19,708 nt of DNA. It comes from an uncultured Acetatifactor sp. GTDB taxonomy: Bacteria > Bacillota > Clostridia > Lachnospirales > Lachnospiraceae. How positions within the stretch are numbered: position 1 is the first letter of the stretch; each line of letters starts with the position of its first letter. Shown here piece after piece: positions 1 to 6,164 of this stretch. Location: positions 21,069 through 40,776 of the forward strand of contig CAJTPH010000002.1 in assembly GCA_910578215.1 (NCBI GenBank), in the 5' to 3' direction. The position numbers were made by a program, and so were the translations under genes. The notes beneath the pieces were generated by a model. The model was not told where the DNA came from. It ran no database searches and was given only the letters and a program-made list of their open reading frames with translations.

Positions 1-1
1 A

Positions 2-571
2 GCCGCCGCCATCTATATCTCATGCGGCAGCAAAACCGCCCCTTATGAATATCTGGAAAAAGAAATTTTCGAGACGGAATACGGAGTAAGCGGAATGGTG
101 AAGGAGCGGAAGGAAAAGTACAGAAGCACCTACACAAAAAATAACGTGATCGGCGCATGTATGTGCATCCTGTCCCTGATACCGCTGTTTGCAGGAGTTA
201 TCGTCAGCGACGAGGACGTCCTCCTTCTGACCGCCATGCTCTCCGCAATGCTGGTACTGGCAGGCATCGGCGTGATTTTTTTCATCCGGGCGGGAATTAT
301 TCAGGAAAGCTTTGAAAAGCTTCTCCAGGAGGGCGACTACACAAGGCTGGAAAAAAAGAACAAACCTGTCACCTCCACTGTAGCCATTGTCTACTGGCTG
401 ACTGTCACCGCCATATTCCTAGTGTACCTGGCCATGATAAAGAAGGATATCAGCACAATAGGCATCCGTTATAACGACAGCTGGGTCATTTGGGCGGTGG
501 CCGCAGTGCTGTATCCCGCAGTTGCCGCGGTCACAAAGATCCTGGTAAACCGGAACAGGAAAGCCTCCTGA
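2..571 (+). CDS. Membrane-anchored XRE/HTH regulator, C-terminal part (5' truncated)
   Basis: The reading frame is open from the first complete codon of the window (position 2) and ends at TGA 569-571. The ATG at 95 is internal, so the true start lies before the window. About 189 residues are visible. A soluble stretch comes first (around YEYLEKEIFETEYGVSGM, then a basic KERKEKYRST segment). Four hydrophobic helices follow, near VIGACMCILSLIPLFAGVIV, LLLTAMLSAMLVLAGIGVIF, VAIVYWLTVTAIFLVYLAMI and WVIWAVAAVLYPAVAAVTKI. This layout matches, from memory, Clostridia proteins with an N-terminal XRE-type DNA-binding domain and a C-terminal membrane domain. The DNA-binding part is outside the window, so the regulator call is family knowledge, not something seen. 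Its targets are unknown. It converges on the AspRS gene, and no convincing terminator was found between them. Confidence 0.6.
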   Translation, partial: AAAIYISCGSKTAPYEYLEKEIFETEYGVSGMVKERKEKYRSTYTKNNVIGACMCILSLIPLFAGVIVSDEDVLLLTAMLSAMLVLAGIGVIFFIRAGIIQESFEKLLQEGDYTRLEKKNKPVTSTVAIVYWLTVTAIFLVYLAMIKKDISTIGIRYNDSWVIWAVAAVLYPAVAAVTKILVNRNRKAS

Positions 572-611
572 CACCCCGGCAATCCCCTGTAACTGCGCCG
601 GAGCCTTCAGA

Positions 612-705
612 GGCTGTTGCAAAGCAAAAATTGATAAATTATATGGGATCTATGCACGAACCTGCACCACTATATTTTATGCTTTTTCCGAGCTTTGCAG
701 CAGCC
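612..705. repeat. Short inverted-repeat element resembling an IS6-family end pair
   Basis: The arms GGCTGTTGCAAAGC (612-625) and GCTTTGCAGCAGCC (692-705) are inverted copies with one mismatch over 14 bp. They flank an AT-rich core of 66 bp with A5 just inside the left arm and T5 just inside the right. The CTGTTGCAAAG core resembles the terminal repeats of IS6-family elements (IS26, IS257, IS1216 types). There is no transposase and no 8-bp target duplication (left flank ccttcaga, right flank cccctttc). It may be a decayed or miniature derivative, or simply a hairpin between convergent genes. Confidence 0.4.
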
Positions 706-717
706 CCCTTTCTCACG

Positions 718-777
718 GCGTCAGCCCCAGTCCTGGCCTAAAGCGTCATCCCCAGTCCCGGCCTAAGGCGTCAGCCG
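718..777. repeat. 25-bp tandem repeat across the AspRS stop codon
   Basis: Two near-perfect 25-bp copies (718-742 and 743-767) differ at three positions. A third partial copy starts at 768. The partial copy is the coding sequence for the last AspRS residues (RLTP). The repeat therefore looks like a local duplication of the gene's 3' end outward past the stop codon. Confidence 0.8.
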
Positions 778-2415
778 GTTGATATCTCTGGGAAACAGGC
801 TTCCCTGTCTGACGTTTTCAAAGGCAAGGAGTCTGGCGGTAAGCCGCTCCAGGCCCAGCCCCAGCCCGCCGTGAGGCGGCATGCCGCATTTGTGTATCAT
901 CAAATAGCTCTCAAAATCCTTCTCGTTCATGCCAAGCCGTCTCATTTTCTCCGCCTGCATTTCATAATCATGAATGCGCTGCCCCCCGGTGGTAATCTCC
1001 AGCCCTCTGAAAATCAAGTCAAAGCTCAATGTTTCCCCCGGATTTTCCGGGTCCTCCATCACATAGAAGGGTCTCTTTTCCGAGGGATAATGCGTGATGA
1101 AAACAAACGGGCATCCTGTTTCTTCCCTCACGATCCGGGATAAAAGCCTCTCCTCCTCCGGGTCAAAATCATGGCTGCTGCCGGCAGCTGCAAGCGCCTG
1201 CACAACCTGTTCGGGCATCCTGCCCCCGGCAAACAGAGCGGGCGCCTTTTCCGCCACCAATGCCTTTGCCGCGGAAAATTTCATCCTGGGAATCTCCTTA
1301 AGCTTCGGCACCGCAGCATCTAACAGCTGCAGTTCCCTCCCGTACTCCTCACAAAGCATCTCAAAGGCTGCCTTGAGCATCTCTGTCTCCATATCCATCA
1401 GCTCCTCGAAGCTCTCTATATAACCCATCTCAAAGTCCACTCCGGTATACTCGTTCAGGTGCCTTGCCGTGTCATGCTTTTCCGCCCGGAAAACCGGTCC
1501 TACCTCGTATACCCGCTCAAACACGCCCACCATCATCTGCTTATAAAACTGAGGACTCTGGGCAAGGTATGCCTCCTTTCCGAAATAGTCCAGCTTAAAA
1601 ATATTTGCGCCGCCCTCCGCTCCTTCCCGTACAAGCTTGGGCGTATGAATCTCTGTGAAATGCTCCGACTCAAAAAACCTCCTGAACCCTCTCAAAAGCC
1701 CCTCCTGGAGCTTAAACACGGCTCGCTCCCTTTCGTTCCTCAAGGTCAGCGGGCGGTAGTCCAGCCTGTTTTCCAGAGATGTCTCCATTTTTTTCTGGTT
1801 CATCACAATAGGCATCTGTGCCGCAGGACTTGAAAGTACCCTCAATCCTGTCATGTGAAGCTCCGCGCCGCCCTTTGCCCTGGGCTCCTCCACGGCCTTT
1901 GCCGTTATCCCCACACAAGCTTCCTCCGCCAGCTGCTCCATCAGCTCCTTTTCTTCACACACGCATTGGAAAATATATCTTGCCGTTCTCACCAGAACAA
2001 AACAAAAACCGCTCATTTTCCTGATTTTGTAAATACTGCCGTGCAAAACCACCGTCCTGCCTACCCAATCCTTTAATTCCCCGGGGGCTGTCATGCTTAT
2101 GTCATATGCTTCCGCCACGCCTGAATTTGTTTCCTTTGCTATTGATTCCTTTGCCTCAATTTCCATTGCCTTCGTTTCGTTTACTTTTATTTTCTTTGCC
2201 TCCATTTCTTTTGCTTTCGTTTCTTTTTCTACTGTTTCTCCTGCCTCAATTTCCATTGCCTTCGCTTCGTTTTCTTTTATTTTCTTTGCCTCCATTTCCT
2301 GTGCTTTTGTTTCTTTTTCTATTGTTTCCCCTGCCTCAATTTCCATTGCCTTCGCTTCCTTTACTTTCGTTCCCTTTTCTATTGTTTCCCCTGCCTTCAT
2401 TTCCTTTTCTTTCAT
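763..2415 (-). CDS. aspS: Archaeal-type aspartyl-tRNA synthetase with repetitive N-terminal extension
   Basis: Class II synthetase that charges tRNA with aspartate in the cytoplasm. The OB-fold anticodon domain spans about residues 113-195. Motif 1 is near 245-262 (FTEIHTPKLV). Motif 2 is near 308-332 (VFRAEKHDTARHLNEYTGVD), with the HDTARHLNE signature of archaeal-type AspRS. Motif 3 is near 514-548 (PHGGLGLGLERL, then LFPRDINRLTP at the end). Bacterial homologues of this type are usually annotated as non-discriminating Asp--tRNA(Asn) ligases that need GatCAB. The family is about 430-445 residues long; this ORF has 550. The excess is residues 1-107, a Lys/Glu-rich 15-residue repeat. ATG 2415 has an AGGGG eight bases upstream. 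Met108 would give a normal-length protein but has no well-spaced ribosome site. The enzyme call is firm; the start and the tRNA(Asn) specificity are not. Confidence 0.9.
   Translation of the reverse strand: MKEKEMKAGETIEKGTKVKEAKAMEIEAGETIEKETKAQEMEAKKIKENEAKAMEIEAGETVEKETKAKEMEAKKIKVNETKAMEIEAKESIAKETNSGVAEAYDISMTAPGELKDWVGRTVVLHGSIYKIRKMSGFCFVLVRTARYIFQCVCEEKELMEQLAEEACVGITAKAVEEPRAKGGAELHMTGLRVLSSPAAQMPIVMNQKKMETSLENRLDYRPLTLRNERERAVFKLQEGLLRGFRRFFESEHFTEIHTPKLVREGAEGGANIFKLDYFGKEAYLAQSPQFYKQMMVGVFERVYEVGPVFRAEKHDTARHLNEYTGVDFEMGYIESFEELMDMETEMLKAAFEMLCEEYGRELQLLDAAVPKLKEIPRMKFSAAKALVAEKAPALFAGGRMPEQVVQALAAAGSSHDFDPEEERLLSRIVREETGCPFVFITHYPSEKRPFYVMEDPENPGETLSFDLIFRGLEITTGGQRIHDYEMQAEKMRRLGMNEKDFESYLMIHKCGMPPHGGLGLGLERLTARLLAFENVRQGSLFPRDINRLTP
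2108..2415 (-). repeat. 45/90-bp tandem repeat encoding a Lys/Glu-rich AspRS extension
   Basis: A 90-bp unit begins at 2153 and recurs at 2243 and 2333; the 2333 copy lacks 30 bp before the next related unit at 2393. Each unit is two 15-codon halves, of the form KAMEIEAGETIEKET and KAQEMEAKKIKENEA. All steps are multiples of three, so the frame stays open. Differences among copies are few, so expansion looks recent. The plus strand is almost pure pyrimidine and is also stop-free there, so an open frame alone is weak proof of translation. Confidence 0.85.
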
Positions 2416-2510
2416 ATTATCTGCCCCTGCCTCCCTTCCTTTGATTTCGCCGTTTTTTCCTGCGCACCCTGTACCTTCCCTGCCGAAGCCATATAATTTT
2501 GTATTGTCAT
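2412..2510 (-). CDS. 32-residue upstream ORF overlapping the AspRS start
   Basis: ATG 2508-2510 is preceded by AAGGAG (2517-2522) with six bases between, the best ribosome binding site in this region. The ORF encodes 32 residues starting MTIQNYMASAGKVQG and stops at TGA 2412-2414, giving an ATGA overlap with the AspRS start (2413-2415). It is basic and hydrophilic and I recognise no domain. It may be a leader that couples translation to AspRS. Alternatively it is the genuine AspRS start, put out of frame by one base in the A6 run (minus strand, plus coordinates 2453-2458), since the AspRS frame is open upstream to about 2523. An artefact of a single-base sequence error cannot be excluded. Confidence 0.4.
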   Translation of the reverse strand: MTIQNYMASAGKVQGAQEKTAKSKEGRQGQII

Positions 2511-2907
2511 ACTGAGCTCCTTATTTTTATAAAAAATGTATATCCATACTCCGCAGTCTAAGATATATTTTTGTTTCTGCCTGTTTCGATCCGTCAGGGC
2601 ATCGTCTTTATGCCTCACATTATCACCCTCTTTCACAATGCCAAACGCAAAAAAACCATCAACCGTATCCCTACAGTTCATGGTTTCCTTTACAGCTTCC
2701 TAAGCTTACCGCCCCCGGCATGCCTTAACGGCGCCGCCGGCAAAGAGCGTATAATCATTTTGAGAAGCAGCCTTTTCAGAAACCACGGCAGCAGAACCAG
2801 CGCCTGCAGCCGCGGCAAAACCGGCTACAAGCGCTCCCTATCGTCGTCCCCGTAAAGCGCTGTACTTCTCATATAAAACATAAACCCTGTACCTCTTTTC
2901 AAAGCTT
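2511..2907. other. Intergenic region between gpmI and AspRS, with a possible small frameshifted ORF
   Basis: No full gene is supported. On the minus strand, ATG 2881 (AGAGG ten bases upstream, 26 bases after the gpmI stop) opens an 18-residue frame. Another frame takes over at 2837 and runs 43 codons to TAA 2706-2708. It encodes an Ala/Gly-rich segment (ALVAGFAAAAGAGSAAVV, then a polar tail) and has no start codon of its own. The pair could be a small protein gene broken by a frameshift, or chance. No terminator hairpin with a T-run was found for gpmI. Confidence 0.3.
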
Positions 2908-4452
2908 TTACTTTCTGACCAGCAGAGATTTTCCTGTCATCTCCGCAGGCTGCTCCCTGCCCATAATCTGAATCAGGGTGGGCACAATATCCGCAAGGCA
3001 GCCGTTCTCCCTGAGCGTATACCCCTGGTCATAATTTACAAGGATAAACGGAACCTGGTTGGTGGTGTGGGCAGTGAAGGGCTCTCCTGTGCCGTAGTCC
3101 ACAAGCATCTCCGCATTGCCGTGGTCAGCGCAGATAAACAGCGCGCCGTCCATCTCCTTGACAGCCTCCACCGCTCTGCCCACACACTCATCCACCGCCT
3201 CGCAGGCCCTGATTGCGGCATCCAGTACGCCGGTATGCCCAACCATGTCGGGATTTGCAAAGTTAATGATGATCACGTCGTATTTGTCCGAGCGGATTGC
3301 CTCGCAGAGCTTGTCGCATACCTGATATGCGCTCATCTCCGGTTTCAGATCGTAGGTTGCCACCTCCTTTGGAGAATTAACCAGCACCCTGTCCTCACCG
3401 GGATTAGGCTCCTCGACCCCTCCGTTAAAGAAGAAGGTCACATGGGCGTACTTCTCCGTCTCCGCAATGCGCGCCTGCTTAAGTCCGTTTGCCGCCAGCC
3501 ATTCCCCAAAGGTGTTGTTCACAGACTGTTTTTCAAAGGCAACCTCCTTGTTGGGAATGGTAGGGTCATAATCGGAAAAGCACACAAAGGTAACGTCCTT
3601 TCTCGCCCCTCTGTCAAAGCCCTTGAAATCGTCGTCACAAAACGCCCTTGTGATCTCTCTCGCACGGTCGGGACGGAAGTTAAAGAAAATCACCGAATCC
3701 TTATCCTGTACCAAAGCTACGGGACGCCCGTCCTCCATCGCCAGAGTGGGCTTTACAAACTCGTCCGTCTCCTGCCTGTCATAGGACTCCTGAATGGCGC
3801 AGATACCGCACTGTGCGGTAAGCCCTTCTCCTTTGGTCATGGCGTCGTAGGCAAGCTTTACCCTGTCCCAGTTGTTATCTCTGTCCATCACGTAATAACG
3901 TCCCATGACGGATGCGATCCTTCCGACACCTTTTTTATCCATTTCGGCATTCAAGGCCTCGGCATATTCCTTTCCGCTGGAGGGCGGCGTGTCACGCCCG
4001 TCCAGGAAGCAATGTACATACACCTTCTCCAGCCCGTTCCTTTTCGCCAGCTCCAAAAGCCCGTAAAGGTGGGTATTGTGGCTGTGTACGCCGCCGTCGG
4101 ACAGCAGTCCCATCAGGTGCAGGGCACTGTTGTTCCTTTTACAGTTCTCCACCGCCTTAAGCAGCGCAGGATTTTCAAAGAAGGTACCGTCCTGAATCTC
4201 CTTGGTAATCCTGGTCAGCTCCTGATACACAATGCGCCCGGCGCCCATGTTCAGATGCCCTACCTCCGAGTTGCCCATCTGCCCTTCGGGGAGCCCTACC
4301 GCCATTCCGCTGGCATTGCCCCGGACAAAGGGAAATTCCCTCATCAGCCCGTCCATTACAGGGGTTTTCGCCAGCGCCACAGCGTTGCCCTCGGTCTTCT
4401 CATTGAGACCATAGCCGTCCAAAATCATCAAAACTACAGGTTTCTTACTCAT
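2908..4452 (-). CDS. gpmI: 2,3-bisphosphoglycerate-independent phosphoglycerate mutase
   Basis: Cytoplasmic glycolytic and gluconeogenic enzyme that interconverts 3- and 2-phosphoglycerate using two Mn2+ ions and a phosphoserine intermediate. At 514 residues it has the usual full length. Asp12 sits in LMILDGYG and the catalytic Ser62 in MGNSEVGH. Further family motifs are CFLDGRDTPP, GRYYVMDRD, FFNFRPDRARE, NFANPDMVGHTG and ADHGNAE, which carry the metal and phosphate ligands of the alkaline-phosphatase superfamily fold. AGGAGG lies six bases upstream of ATG 4452, and a promoter is visible at 4535-4563. It stands alone here, not in the gap-pgk-tpi-eno cluster it often joins. The long plus-strand open frame opposite it (3067-4566) is a shadow. 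Confidence 0.97.
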   Translation of the reverse strand: MSKKPVVLMILDGYGLNEKTEGNAVALAKTPVMDGLMREFPFVRGNASGMAVGLPEGQMGNSEVGHLNMGAGRIVYQELTRITKEIQDGTFFENPALLKAVENCKRNNSALHLMGLLSDGGVHSHNTHLYGLLELAKRNGLEKVYVHCFLDGRDTPPSSGKEYAEALNAEMDKKGVGRIASVMGRYYVMDRDNNWDRVKLAYDAMTKGEGLTAQCGICAIQESYDRQETDEFVKPTLAMEDGRPVALVQDKDSVIFFNFRPDRAREITRAFCDDDFKGFDRGARKDVTFVCFSDYDPTIPNKEVAFEKQSVNNTFGEWLAANGLKQARIAETEKYAHVTFFFNGGVEEPNPGEDRVLVNSPKEVATYDLKPEMSAYQVCDKLCEAIRSDKYDVIIINFANPDMVGHTGVLDAAIRACEAVDECVGRAVEAVKEMDGALFICADHGNAEMLVDYGTGEPFTAHTTNQVPFILVNYDQGYTLRENGCLADIVPTLIQIMGREQPAEMTGKSLLVRK

Positions 4453-4534
4453 TTTATACCTCCTGATTTCCGGCCGCCTCCTGGGGCAGCCTGTTCCATC
4501 CCGTATCTTTTATATAACGTATTTTTCCACAAAA

Positions 4535-4563
4535 ATTATACTCTCAAACAACCATTCGCGCAA
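4535..4563 (-). promoter_or_regulatory. Sigma-A-type promoter for gpmI
   Basis: On the minus strand, TTGCGC (plus 4558-4563), exactly 17 bases, then a consensus TATAAT (4535-4540). The expected start near 4528 gives a leader of about 75 nt before the gpmI ATG. The -35 matches only in TTG, but the -10 is perfect and the spacing is ideal. Confidence 0.65.
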
Positions 4564-4665
4564 TAGCAAACTCTTTAATTTATTCCTTAAATTTAGTTCC
4601 AAGGCCATTTCCCGGCCGTGGTCAGCTTTAATACTAAAACCATAACAATTTCGTTGAATTAATAC

Positions 4666-4694
4666 TTGACTTGCTAATACTGCAATGTTACTAT
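4666..4694 (+). promoter_or_regulatory. Sigma-A-type promoter for the cation exporter
   Basis: TTGACT (4666-4671), 17 bases, TACTAT (4689-4694), in an AT-rich stretch. The expected start is near 4702, leaving a leader of about 175 nt to ATG 4879. It is divergent from the gpmI promoter. Confidence 0.65.
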
Positions 4695-4701
4695 TAACAG
4701 A

Positions 4702-4878
4702 CATAAGCATTTATATTCTACTGTCTAATATTCTCAGCTGTCTTCATTCATCGGTACGTCGACGCTTTTATTCCGGATTACACAATTGTCAAGAATAACG
4801 GCAGAGCACTTTTCAGGCAGACAGCTGTTAGTAAATAGCTGTTAGGCAGATAGAAATAATTTAATGGGAGTGCCTGTT
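4702..4878 (+). promoter_or_regulatory. Leader of the cation exporter, with direct repeats
   Basis: A long untranslated leader for a single transporter gene. AGCTGTTAG occurs twice (4823-4831 and 4837-4845), 14 bases apart, flanked by GGCAGACAG and GGCAGATAG, so the two halves look related. I see no riboswitch consensus and no hairpin with a T-run. The repeats sit after the predicted start, where a repressor could bind, but no protein can be named. Confidence 0.35.
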
Positions 4879-6045
4879 ATGATCGCTTTACTTTCCAGAC
4901 TTTTTATCAAAGACGCCTCAAATGTGCAGCAGCCTTCCGTGCGGCAGGCATACGGAGTGCTTTGCGGCGCTGTGGGAATCTTTCTCAACCTGTGCCTGTT
5001 CGCGGGAAAATTCATCGCCGGAGCTTTGAGCAATTCCATCGCCATCACCGCCGACGCCTTCAACAACCTGTCCGATGCAGGTTCTTCCATCATCACCCTG
5101 ATCGGCTTCCGCATGGCGGGACAGAAGCCCGACCCGGACCACCCGTTCGGGCACGGCCGTATTGAATATATTTCCGGGCTGCTTGTGTCCATACTTATAA
5201 TTCTGATGGGATTTGAGCTTCTGAAAAGCTCCTTCACAAAAATCATTCATCCGGAGGAGCTGGCCTTCTCTCCCGTCATTATTGTCATCCTGACCGTTTC
5301 CATACTTGTTAAATGCTACATGTACCTTTACAACAGGCGGATCGGCAAAAAAATTAATTCCGCCGCAATGTCGGCTACCGCAGCGGACTCCCTGAGCGAC
5401 TCCATAGCAACCGCCGTCGTCCTTGTCTCCACTCTGACGGCACACTTCTCAGGGCTCGCCATCGACGGCTGGTGCGGCCTGGCCGTGGGACTGTTTATCT
5501 GCTATTCCGGGTTCAATGCCGCAAAGGATACCATCAGCCCCCTTCTGGGCCAGGCTCCGGACAAAGAATTTGTGCAGCAGGTAAACGACATCGTAATGGC
5601 TCACGAGGGTATTCTGGGAATCCATGACCTGATCGTCCATAATTACGGTCCCGGAAGGGTCCTGATTTCCCTTCACGCGGAGGTACCTGCGGACGGCAAT
5701 ATCCTGACGCTGCATGATATGATAGACACGGTTGAGCACGAGCTCCGCAGTACCTTGAGCTGCCATGCCGTCATCCATATGGACCCCATATGTGTAAACG
5801 ACGAAGAAACGGAACGGCTGAAGGAATTGGTAAAGGGGTATCTGTGGGAAATCAGCGCTGCTCTCACCATGCACGATTTCCGAATCGTGACCGGTCCCAC
5901 TCACACCAATTTGATTTTTGACGTAGTGACCCCCTATGATTTTACTATGCCGGACGAGGATCTGATAAAGCTGATCAACGATAAAATACACGCCGGAAAC
6001 TCCCGGTATTTTGCGGTTATCGATGTCGACAAGCAGTTGGTTTAA
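4879..6045 (+). CDS. Cation diffusion facilitator exporter, probably Mn2+ type
   Basis: Inner-membrane divalent-metal/proton antiporter of the CDF family, 388 residues, with about six membrane helices in the first 210 residues and a cytoplasmic ferredoxin-like domain after (GILGIHDLIVHNYGPGRVLI). I place the start at ATG 4879 (MIALLSRLFIKD) because GGGAG (4866-4870) precedes it by eight bases. The ATG at 4864 overlaps that site and has none of its own. The transmembrane metal site reads Asn62-x3-Asp66 in helix 2 and Asp170-x3-Asp174 in helix 5. Zinc transporters such as YiiP have Asp-x3-Asp and His-x3-Asp; the Asn/Asp plus Asp/Asp set is associated with Mn exporters such as MntE. HPFGHGRIEY follows helix 2 as usual. 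The residues are seen; the metal is inferred. Confidence 0.9.
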   Translation: MIALLSRLFIKDASNVQQPSVRQAYGVLCGAVGIFLNLCLFAGKFIAGALSNSIAITADAFNNLSDAGSSIITLIGFRMAGQKPDPDHPFGHGRIEYISGLLVSILIILMGFELLKSSFTKIIHPEELAFSPVIIVILTVSILVKCYMYLYNRRIGKKINSAAMSATAADSLSDSIATAVVLVSTLTAHFSGLAIDGWCGLAVGLFICYSGFNAAKDTISPLLGQAPDKEFVQQVNDIVMAHEGILGIHDLIVHNYGPGRVLISLHAEVPADGNILTLHDMIDTVEHELRSTLSCHAVIHMDPICVNDEETERLKELVKGYLWEISAALTMHDFRIVTGPTHTNLIFDVVTPYDFTMPDEDLIKLINDKIHAGNSRYFAVIDVDKQLV

Positions 6046-6090
6046 AACCGCAGACGCGCCCGCATACACGCCCCCCAGGGCGATCGAAAA

Positions 6091-6121
6091 AGCATCCCGT
6101 GCCTGTTCAGCACGGGATGCT
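6091..6121. terminator. Bidirectional intrinsic terminator
   Basis: A perfect 12-bp stem, AGCATCCCGTGC (6091-6102) with GCACGGGATGCT (6110-6121), and a 7-base loop. It is followed by a T-rich run on the plus strand (TCTTTTTATT) and preceded by AAAA, which supplies the T-run on the minus strand. It lies between two convergent stop codons (6045 and 6165), so it can end both the exporter transcript and the six-gene minus-strand operon. Confidence 0.92.
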
Positions 6122-6164
6122 CTTTTTATTGCAAGCCTATGACATTTCCATGACATTTTCAGGG

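Noticed and set aside
600..625. AGCC/GGCT hairpin as terminator of the HTH gene
   Set aside because: Four-base stem followed by A-rich, not T-rich, sequence.
2093..2515. Plus-strand Phe/Ser/Ile-rich open frame over the AspRS repeat
   Set aside because: Open only because the pyrimidine-rich repeat lacks stops; composition is a mirror of the Lys/Glu repeat.
3067..4566. 499-codon plus-strand open frame opposite gpmI
   Set aside because: Complement of a fully conserved enzyme gene; no family-like motifs or ribosome site.
4510..4710. 66-codon minus-strand frame upstream of gpmI
   Set aside because: Covers both divergent promoters, is AT-rich and has no recognisable domain.
4702..4863. Possible Mn (yybP-ykoY) or NiCo riboswitch before the exporter
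   Set aside because: No recognisable conserved core and no terminator or sequestering hairpin seen by eye.
4864..4878. Earlier ATG for the exporter
   Set aside because: The ATG overlaps the GGGAG that serves ATG 4879 and has no ribosome site itself.
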